Source: Saccharina japonica (taxonomy: Eukaryota > Sar > Phaeophyceae > Laminariales > Laminariaceae). From it: DNA of 64,000 nucleotides. Position numbers and translations under genes: made by a program. The stretch lies in contig MEHQ01001626.1 in NCBI GenBank assembly GCA_008828725.1, positions 479,345 through 543,344 on the forward strand, read 5' to 3'. Each line of letters starts with the position of its first letter. The first letter of the stretch is position 1. Positions 58,762-64,000 of the stretch are shown piece after piece. The notes under the pieces were generated by a model. It had not been told where the DNA came from. It ran no database searches and worked only from the letters and a program-made list of their open reading frames with translations.

Positions 58762-61700
58762 CAAAAGGCATTCCGATAGATTCCCGATATATTCTCGCTG
58801 GTCAACGGACACCAAAGCCCAAAAAAAAACAAGGCCGAACTAAAAAAAGTCGATGAGCTCCACCAGGTAAAAACAATGTATATGCGAGTTCTTAAGGCAA
58901 AAAAAAAATGCCCGAGAATAAAAAAGCAACAGAACGTACTCATGCGCGTCGTGCTACTTATAACGCTAACGTTAACATCAACACCTATGATAATGCCAAC
59001 ACTCACCTCAACGCTAACACTAACGCTAACACTAACGCCAACGGTAACGGGAAACCCAACGGAAACGCCAACGGTAACGCTACGCCAACACTAACGTCAA
59101 CACCATCACTACCACCAACATTAACGCTAACGCCAGCGCTAATACCAACAACGCCGGCGCTAACACCAACACTAACGCCAACACCAACACCAACACCAAC
59201 ACCCACTAACACGACGAACACCAACACCACCAACACTAACACCAGCACCAACGCCAACACCAACATCAACAACACCACCACTACCACGAACACCAACGCT
59301 ACCGCCGACACCAACACCGACACCAACACCACCACCAACACCAACACCAACACCAACGCTCACGCACCGTGTCATAGTACGTCCAGTGAGAGTCCGACCA
59401 TACGGGGTGGTAATACTCAGGAGGCTCATATCGCCGACGCTTGGGCGACTCCTGCTCTCCCTCCCCTCCCCCCCTCCCCCCCACCGGCTTATCCTTCCCA
59501 TGCATGGCAGACGCCGCCACCGACCGGGAAGAAGAGGACGAGCCAGCAGCAGCGCTGCCATTCGAGGAACGTTCTGGGAATTTTCCGTTGGCCATCACGC
59601 TTCTGGAGTCTTGGTCGTCGACGATGATCATGGCGTCTGAATCGACCGCAGGCTCGGCCGCCTGGGGGTGAGGGTAGGGGGTGGGGGTGGGCAGGGGGAG
59701 GGGTTTTTTTTTTTTCTCTTTTCTGCCGACCTAGGGGGTGGGAGGGTGTACTCATGTCGTGCACGGTGCACGGTCGTAGTCGTATGATAATAGACTCTCG
59801 CATCCCTGCAATGCCGGGACGGAGGGGGGGGGACAAGGAGACGGCGGCGCCGATTTCTAGCTGTGACATGAAACCTTCGTCTTGGTTGACGCTTTGATCG
59901 CTCGTGAAAAAAGCAGCGACAACCACTGCGAGCGTCTGCCCATTAGTTATTATTCGGGTGCGCTCAATCCAATGCCCCCCGCCCCGCCTCCGTTCCTTTG
60001 CGTGCGTTTGGGCTGTTTGTTGTGTCGCATGTCGCATTTGTTGAGGGTTTCGTAGTGTGCGTGCGTTATATATATATACGTGTGTGTAGCGTGACTACGT
60101 GTTTTGTGTTGTGTCTTACCTTAGCTGCTTTAGCGGCCTCGGCCACAGGCGGGAGCGGTGCGTCCCTCTTCCGCGTGATCACCTCCACGTGAATCCTGCA
60201 CGGCAAGAAGCGGAGGAAGGTGTTAGACGGAAGAGATTCCGGCCGGCCGGCCTGGGAAAAAAAAATAGAGAAAACAAATGATCGTGACGATACTAACCCC
60301 ACCACCACCACGATCCCAATCCCATCAACCACCACCACCGCCACCACCACCCCCCATGCCTCCCCCCTACCTACCACCACCAATGCCTGCCTGGTCGGTG
60401 AAACTCGACGCGCTCTGTCCCGGCATTGTAGGGATGCGAGGGCATATGCTCTTACGACTACGGCCATGCATGACATGCGGCTAATGAGTACACCCTCCCC
60501 CCCTGATATCACCAGCAAAATGTCTGCCTGGTCGGTGAAACCCCGATGTGCTCCGTCCCGGCATTGTAGAGACGCGAGGGTCTATGCTCATGAAACTACG
60601 GCCATGCATGACCATGAGTATACTCCCCAATACCATCACCACCATCACCACCGCCGCCACCACCACCACCAACACCAACACCAACACCACCACTTACCGA
60701 GCATCACCCTCGAAGATCCAGTACCGCTTCCCGTCGCGGTCTGACCCCAGCGGCTCCGTCCTGACGAACTTCGAGGCCATGAGGCTCCTGTACTTGTGGA
60801 GGATGGCGGTGCGGCCCATACGCTCCTTCGCGGCTGACAGCGCCACGTACGCGTCCCTCGCCTGGAGACAACAGAGAAAAAACATGGGGGGGGAAACAAA
60901 TGAGTTAGTGGTGGTGGTGTTGGCGAGTGTTATGTTGGTGATGGTAGAGGAGGTGGTGTTGGTGTTGGTGCTGGGATTGGGGTTGGTGTTGGTGGTGTTG
61001 GTGTTGGTGTTGGGATTGGGGTTGGTGTTGGTGGTGTTGGTGGTGGTGGTGGTGTAGTTGGTGGTGGTGGTGGTGGTGGTGGTGGTGGTGGTGTTGGTGT
61101 TGGTGCGGTGGCGGTGTTGGTGTTGGTGTAGTTGGTTGTGGTGGTGGTGTTAGCGTTAGTGTTGTTGGTGTTTGTTGGGATTGATCGTGGTGGTGTTGAT
61201 GGTGGTGGCGGTGGTGGTTGTTATGGTGACGTCGTTGTTATGTTGGCGGTGTTGGTGTTGGTGGTGGTGGTGGTGGTTGCGGTGGTCGTGGTTGTGGTGG
61301 TGTCGTTGTTGTTACATTACCTTATCTGGTCAAAGCCCCGTCCGTGGTCACAAGAAAGGCTTGAAAGCGTTATGGAAGGAAAAAAGACACTGTTGCGGGG
61401 GACCATACTTCGTACCAGGTACTAAATAGGACCTACGGTACAGACAAAAACCTATACATTCCTCTATTTTTACTAACAATATTTGGTCCTATTTACTATG
61501 GTCCCCCGCAGTACCACTAGGAGAAGAATAACAAACACATTAACAAACACACAAACGTGGAGAAAGTCGTACACTATAAGACACAAAACCACAGACAAAT
61601 GCGTACAAAATTACAGACAGAAGTAGGCAAAATAAACAAAACCGCCAACGAAAATATACGGGAAAAAAGGAACAAACATCGTGTACCAGTATAAACGGTG

Positions 61701-62748
61701 GCGAGAAAAAGTGGAAGGGATTTTAAAATTGGCGGCTAACTCCTCCGCAGGAAGACGCACCTCAGGGCACAGGAAGCGCGTTCCGCCCTCCACCTCCTCC
61801 TCGAGAAGCATCTTCTTTCCCTCTTTTAACGCCTCCTGGAGAAGATGGAAATCCTGCTGTGCCACAGCCGTCCTCAAAGACTTGTGCACAATATTTTACA
61901 AAAAATATAAAAGGCGGACAATTAAAGAAAGCGGTCGGAGGAGGGTCGTGCTTATTATGTGTTGCTTGCCTTAGTAATTTGACGATTGGCCACGCGTCCC
62001 GGTTGGGACGGAGCACCGTTCCTACTCCTAATAGAGACACCTCCAACAGTTGGGTGCTCACTATTTTGTTTCTATATATATTCATAGTTACTTTAGCTAT
62101 AATCTCATCTCCTTCCTGTTTCGCCGCCTGTGACCACCATCTATCTTCTACGATAGCGATCGTTTTCTCGCTACTATCTAGTGTACCAAACGTTCTCCAT
62201 GTCACAGTCGTCATGTATACATATATGTATTCTACCAGAGGCTCGAAGTGTCACACCAAGCTTGCAAAGACGAATTTTGAGGATTTTTTTTATATTGACA
62301 AAGCTGAGGTGCTTCTTTTTTCTTCCTCTTTTTTTTTACTTTTGCAAATATCAATTACCTGAAGGGCCCTGGTCTGCTGGTCCCTCCGTGCACGGTTCGA
62401 CTTCCACTCCTGCCTCCTGCGCGAGCGCTCTTTCTCCTGCGCGTCTCTCTCCCTCCTCCTCCGGATCAGCTCCTGGCGGCTAAGGTTCTCCAGCAGAACC
62501 TTCTTGGCCGCCCGTTCTGCCTCCCAGTCCTCGGCCTCCATGGGGTCGACGCCGTCTTCGGGGATGAGCACCTTAGAGGCGTTATGGGAGTGGGACGGGG
62601 GGGGGGGGGGTGATGCCATATTTGCTGTCGTTTTATGTATGCGTGGCATGTACCTGGTATAGATGTGTGGGTAGCTTCTGCCGCTGCCGCTGCTGCTGCT
62701 GCTGCTGCTGTGGCGGCGACGGCGGTGTTGCTACTCCTGCCTACTGGG

Positions 62749-62779
<31 letters not shown>

Positions 62780-64000
62780 ACCTGCTGCTGCTGCCTGCTA
62801 CCTGCTCCTGCTAAAGGAAGCTTATGTACGGTATGCGGCTCTGTATCCAACCAACCAACCAAACCAACCAAGTCAATCAACCATTAAACAAAAAAAAAAA
62901 AAAAACAATCAACAATCGAACCACCAAACCCGAAAAAATCAAATAACCCAACCAAGCAAGGCTCTTACCGGCCGGAGACGGTAGTCTCCTCCGCAGGCCT
63001 CCTTCACCGTCTCCTCCGCCATGCCCGCTGCCACCTGCACAAACACGCGCATACAAACGCGCATACAAGTGACCACACAAACGCACGTACACACGCGTAC
63101 ACAAACGTAGCGTGACGTTTACAAGCGCCCGGGACGGATGGGATGCAAGACGTAAGGGGACGGGGAGACCGAAAGAGCGAGGAGGGAAAAGGAGAGGTGG
63201 GCGGGACGGGAGAGAGAGAGGGAGGGCGAAGAGGGTAGAGGGGGGGCGACAGGGAGAAGGAGAGGGTGGCGGGGCGGGGGGGGCGGGGGGGGCGGGGTGG
63301 AAGAGGGGGGCGGAGAGAGAAAGAGAGGGATAAGGGGGAAATGATTAGCGCCAAAATCGCATCACGAGAAACCGCAGGAAGGGGGGTTATCAACCCCGTG
63401 CGTTTGGGACGCGAATATCATCAACAACAACAACAACAACAACAACAACAACCTCTCCTCTCCTCTCAAGGGTTGGCTTGAAGCCCTAACCCACAAAGTA
63501 TACAACGTCAATACATTAAAGACCAGCACGCATGTGTTGGGGCATATTTTTCCGGGTGCGACCTAAAGAGAGAGAAACAAAAAAAATAGCGCTGGTGGGG
63601 GACACGTCGTCGTTCTTTCGTGTCTCGATGGATCACAACGTGAAATCATCAACATCAGCACCAGCACCAGCACCATCACCACTAACACCAACACCTAACA
63701 CCAAGACAAAAACCCACACCACCACCTCAACCTACTCGTACTCCCAACACCACCACCACCATCACGAAAAACAAAAACCATTAAACAAAAACTATTCCTC
63801 ACCTGCGCCCTGTCCGGCTCGAAAACCTTGGGGTTAACCTTGAGCAGCCCTTCCGCCGCAGCAGCAGCAGCTTCAGCCAACGCAGCCGCAGCAGCAGCCG
63901 CCGCCTCACTCCCCTCCCCTTTCCCCTTCCCCTTCTTCCCCTTGCCTTTCCCCTTGGCCGAGCCCTTGCCCCCGCCACCGGCCACGTCCGCGGCCGCCGC
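48351..64000 (-). CDS. WHIM/WSD-type chromatin-remodelling accessory protein with Tudor-like C-terminus (partial)
   Basis: Resembles the ISWI-partner family (BAZ/ACF1/WSTF), nuclear, nucleosome spacing. Exons: 64000-63803 (open at the edge), 63034-62969, 62571-62359, 61880-61761, 60861-60698, 60195-60120, 59661-59368, 58505-58384, 51042-50879, 50627-50551 and 48536-48417. All ten junction phases fit; about 538 residues are visible. In order: an Ala/Lys-rich stretch, a charged coiled coil ([20 protein letters not shown]), a WHIM-like unit with [14 protein letters not shown], a Ser-rich linker with a KRRR signal, a WSD-like unit ([11 protein letters not shown] joined to [20 protein letters not shown] and, after an intron, [19 protein letters not shown]), then a Tudor-like fold ([13 protein letters not shown] joined to [15 protein letters not shown]). 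It either ends by read-through at TGA 48351 or uses donor GTCAGT after 48417. The DDT domain, if any, is off the edge. Confidence 0.88.
49240..49313. other. Poly-G run containing an assembly gap
   Basis: A G homopolymer is interrupted by 24 N at 49272-49295. It lies in the last intron of the WHIM-domain gene. The true length of the G-run is unknown, so local sequence is unreliable. Confidence 0.95.
49895..50445. repeat. ACCGGTACCGCTAA tandem array
   Basis: Several dozen 12-14-bp units alternating ACCGGTACCGCTAA and ACCGTTACCGCTAA lie in the intron between WHIM-gene exons 50627-50551 and 48536-48417. GGTACC palindromes occur in most units, as in the 28.5-kb array. Non-coding. Confidence 0.85.
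51941..52009 (+). mobile_element. LINE 3'-tail fragment with C-tract
   Basis: Solo tail copy, CCGTCTCGAAAGGGATGCGT through ATGGTCAAATGACCAAGGCA to ATGAGTACA and seven C. It lies just upstream of the first visible P450 exon, within the large WHIM-gene intron. Confidence 0.7.
52044..56760 (+). CDS. Cytochrome P450, internal exons only (fragment or pseudogene), nested antisense in an intron
   Basis: Haem monooxygenase family; the substrate cannot be predicted. Exons: 52044-52210, 53087-53675, 53996-54097, 55508-55679 and one starting at 56582 (frame open to the stop at 56758; true donor unclear). Phases fit at all four junctions. Visible parts are a D-E-F helix region, a roughly 160-residue Gly/Ala/Glu-rich insertion before the I helix, the I helix [15 protein letters not shown] (AGxDTS motif), the K helix with ExxR ([18 protein letters not shown]) and the PERW segment ([16 protein letters not shown]). 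No exon with the Cys-ligand signature FxxGxRxCxG was found between 56.7 and 58.4 kb, and no N-terminal membrane anchor or C-helix exon upstream. Either these exons were lost or I missed them. The whole set sits in the 51043-58383 intron of the opposite-strand chromatin gene. Clean frames argue for recent function. Confidence 0.8.
52271..52523 (+). mobile_element. SINE-like repeat, full-length copy
   Basis: One of the longest copies, about 250 bp. Order of blocks: GCCATACCAGAAAACAAATC, TTCTTAGTAGGATGCAAGCT, CGCTTCGTGCTTG, GTCTGCCTGGTTGGTGGAAG, GCTCCGTCCCGGCATTGTAG, a TCATATGACTAC core and ATGAGTACACCCCCC. It aligns with 54818-55077 over the full length. No coding frame. Lies in a P450 intron. 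Confidence 0.75.
52727..52801 (+). mobile_element. LINE 3'-tail fragment with C-tract
   Basis: CTCCGTCTCGGAAGGGATAC, then the ATGGTCAAATGACTAAGGCA core, AAATGAATACG and a C-run of about ten. It is followed within five bases by a truncated SINE-like copy, giving a tandem LINE-tail/SINE-tail pair. Confidence 0.7.
52806..52885 (+). mobile_element. SINE-like repeat, 5'-truncated (about 80 bp)
   Basis: Only the 3' part is present: GCTCCGTCCTGGCATTGTAG, a degenerate TATGACCATAACGCACTACG core and ATGAGTACACCCCC. Truncation on the 5' side with a preserved 3' end is the pattern expected of reverse transcription that stopped early. Confidence 0.65.
54240..54450. repeat. TGTC tetranucleotide repeat
   Basis: About 50 TGTC/TGTT units with a few CTGCC variants in the P450 intron between exons 53996-54097 and 55508-55679. 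All frames are open because of the repeat (poly Cys-Leu-Ser-Val). No coding meaning. Confidence 0.9.
54818..55077 (+). mobile_element. SINE-like repeat, longest copy
   Basis: About 260 bp, from GTGGCCACACCATAAATTAA to ATGAGTAC plus a run of 17 C. It shares the full block order with 52271-52523 and, inverted, with 95-326. A LINE-tail copy follows immediately after the C-run, in the same orientation, so the two elements abut. Confidence 0.78.
55079..55147 (+). mobile_element. LINE 3'-tail fragment with C-tract
   Basis: CCGTCTCGAAAGGGTGCGTG, an ATGGCCAAATGACTAAGGCA core, ATGAGTACG and seven C. It begins directly at the C-tract of the preceding SINE-like copy, which suggests either insertion into that tract or co-transposition. 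Confidence 0.7.
55188..55400 (+). repeat. Dispersed repeat family R2, copy 2
   Basis: Matches 36998-37180 in block order (GAGCTCAATATCTCACCCGA, GACTTCGAAGAAGG, ACCGGTAGTTGCTC, TATTGCCTCAGAAGGCAA). It has an extra TGCGCTGTA triplication at 55259-55280. It follows the LINE tail by about 40 bp. Nature unknown. Confidence 0.6.
56448..56505 (+). mobile_element. SINE/LINE-type 3' end only, with a 22-nt C-tract
   Basis: Just GGTCATACGACTACGGCCAT, GCACGACATGAGTACA and then about 22 C. It is the shortest copy and consists solely of the extreme 3' end. It lies shortly before the last visible P450 exon. Confidence 0.6.
57684..58124 (+). mobile_element. Non-LTR retrotransposon 3' remnant (C-terminal zinc motif plus tail)
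   Basis: The frame encodes [20 protein letters not shown] followed by KKERDVL. This is the Cys-x-Cys...His...Cys pattern seen at the C-terminal end of many LINE reverse-transcriptase proteins. The frame meets a TGA at 57885; downstream in the same frame [19 protein letters not shown] is shared with the copy at 62.1 kb, which lacks this stop because it has about 6 nt more there. The coding part runs into the tail CTCCGTCTCGAAAGGGATGC...AAGTACG plus C-run. No reverse-transcriptase palm region is present, so the copy is 5'-truncated and dead. Confidence 0.75.
58670..58765. repeat. AAC trinucleotide repeat
   Basis: AAC units, pure from about 58711 to 58761, in the intron between WHIM-gene exons 58505-58384 and 59661-59368. 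Simple sequence only. Confidence 0.85.
58960..59365. repeat. AACGCTAAC/ACCAACACC simple-repeat block
   Basis: About 400 bp of AACGCTAACACT then ACCAACACCAAC units, ending a few bases before the donor of WHIM-gene exon 59661-59368. All frames open because of the repeat. No coding evidence. Confidence 0.8.
59734..59823 (-). mobile_element. SINE-like repeat, 5'-truncated, opposite orientation
   Basis: As written it reads GGGTGGGAGGGTGTACTCAT, then GTCGTATGATAATAGACTCT and CATCCCTGCAATGCCGGGAC, which is the reverse of the SINE-like 3' part. The 5' end stops at GGACGGAG. It lies in the WHIM-gene intron upstream of exon 59661-59368. Confidence 0.65.
60383..60503 (+). mobile_element. SINE-like repeat, 5'-truncated
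   Basis: Starts ATGCCTGCCTGGTCGGTGAA and continues through TCTGTCCCGGCATTGTAGGG and a TACGACTACGGCCATGCATG core to ATGAGTACACCCTCCCCCCC. Another copy in the same orientation follows after about 15 bp. Confidence 0.68.
60518..60628 (+). mobile_element. SINE-like repeat, 5'-truncated
   Basis: Starts AAATGTCTGCCTGGTCGGTG and ends ATGAGTATACTCCCC. It is truncated at almost the same 5' point as its neighbour at 60383, so the pair could be a tandem duplication and not two insertions. Its C-tract is short. Confidence 0.65.
60905..61320. repeat. GGTGTTGGTGGT-type simple-repeat block
   Basis: About 415 bp of GGTGTT/GGTGGT units in the intron between WHIM-gene exons 61880-61761 and 60861-60698. It is the complement of the ACCAACACC repeats elsewhere in the window. 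No coding evidence. Confidence 0.85.
61395..61509. mobile_element. MITE-like element with GCGGGGGACCATA termini
   Basis: About 115 bp with left end GCGGGGGACCATACTTCG and AAATAGGACC inside it. The reverse complement of the right end reads GCGGGGGACCATAGTAAATA followed by GGACC. These form terminal inverted repeats with an insertion in the left arm that carries a TACCAGGTA motif. No coding capacity. A diverged relative is at 41965-42082. Confidence 0.72.
61943..62214 (-). mobile_element. Non-LTR retrotransposon 3' remnant, opposite orientation
   Basis: On the minus strand the frame encodes [20 protein letters not shown], matching the 57.7-kb copy, followed by GVGTVLR at the same tail junction. 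The tail reads CTCCGTCCCAACCGGGACGC, then AATTACTAAGGCAAGCAACA, with a diverged C-rich end. It is 5'-truncated at about 62214, leaving only the last 60-80 codons, and lies in a WHIM-gene intron. Confidence 0.75.
62676..62816. repeat. CTG/CTGCTAC trinucleotide-type repeat
   Basis: CTGCTG runs with CTGCTACCTG and GGCGGC interruptions, in the WHIM-gene intron between exons 63034-62969 and 62571-62359. A simple repeat; open frames are artefacts. Confidence 0.8.
63140..63335. repeat. Purine-rich GGGAGA/GGGGCGGG tract
   Basis: Almost 200 nt nearly free of pyrimidines on the plus strand, with runs of GGGCGGGG, in the WHIM-gene intron between exons 64000-63803 and 63034-62969. Such tracts can form triplex or G-quadruplex structures, but nothing more can be said. 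Confidence 0.7.

Noticed and set aside
58908..59627. 239-codon Asn/Thr-rich plus-strand frame
   Set aside because: It runs through ACCAACACC repeats and then antisense through a real WHIM-gene exon (59661-59368).

Overview
The window is nuclear eukaryotic DNA from a lineage with long, intron-rich genes and much interspersed and tandem repeat. Coding information is split into short exons (33-589 nt) with GT-AG borders, separated by introns of up to about 7 kb. Mitochondrial presequences, a TTAGGG-type interstitial telomere tract, mixed GC content and strand-alternating gene order would fit a photosynthetic stramenopile such as a brown alga. That assignment is inference only, because no rRNA or organelle marker is present. 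Most long open frames here are read-through of microsatellites. The real genes were found by joining short exons whose reading phases fit at every junction.

Layout. 2.0-3.8 kb (-): the first three recognisable exons of ribose-phosphate pyrophosphokinase; the rest lies off the left edge. 3.8-12.6 kb: no convincing gene; minisatellites and two large hairpins. 12.6-18.6 kb (+): a G-patch plus C2H2 zinc-finger protein of the GPATCH8/ZNF804 type, with a 1.2-kb foldback element in one intron. 21.0-27.1 kb (-): BCKDHB, the E1-beta subunit of the mitochondrial branched-chain 2-oxoacid dehydrogenase, eight exons, 433 aa. 30.0-38.3 kb (+): DBT, the lipoylated E2 acyltransferase core of the same complex, ten exons, 634 aa. 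These two genes are head to head, about 2.9 kb apart. 38.4-48.3 kb: no gene; it holds hairpin-rich tandem repeats, an interstitial telomere tract, an 801-bp direct duplication and a 3.57-kb pure CCGAA satellite. 48.35-64.0 kb (-): most of a chromatin protein with WHIM/WSD-type and Tudor-like regions, resembling ISWI-partner BAZ/ACF1 proteins; its 5' end lies off the right edge. Inside its 7.3-kb intron, on the opposite strand, is a cytochrome P450 lacking detectable N-terminal and haem-binding exons.

Mobile DNA. The most distinctive system is a set of retroposon-like repeats. Short SINE-like elements (up to about 260 bp) and 3' fragments of a non-LTR retrotransposon share a related 3' tail that ends in ATGAGTAC followed by a C-tract. 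Several copies are truncated only at the 5' side, as expected for target-primed reverse transcription. There is also a 50-nt tRNA 3'-half-like insertion ending in CCA, flanked by perfect 15-bp direct repeats, near the BCKDHB start. Two short motifs, TACCTGGTA and ATTAATAGT, recur far more often than chance.

Functionally, the BCKDHB and DBT products are partners in one complex of leucine, isoleucine and valine breakdown, so their divergent arrangement could allow shared control. The other genes have no evident functional link to each other.
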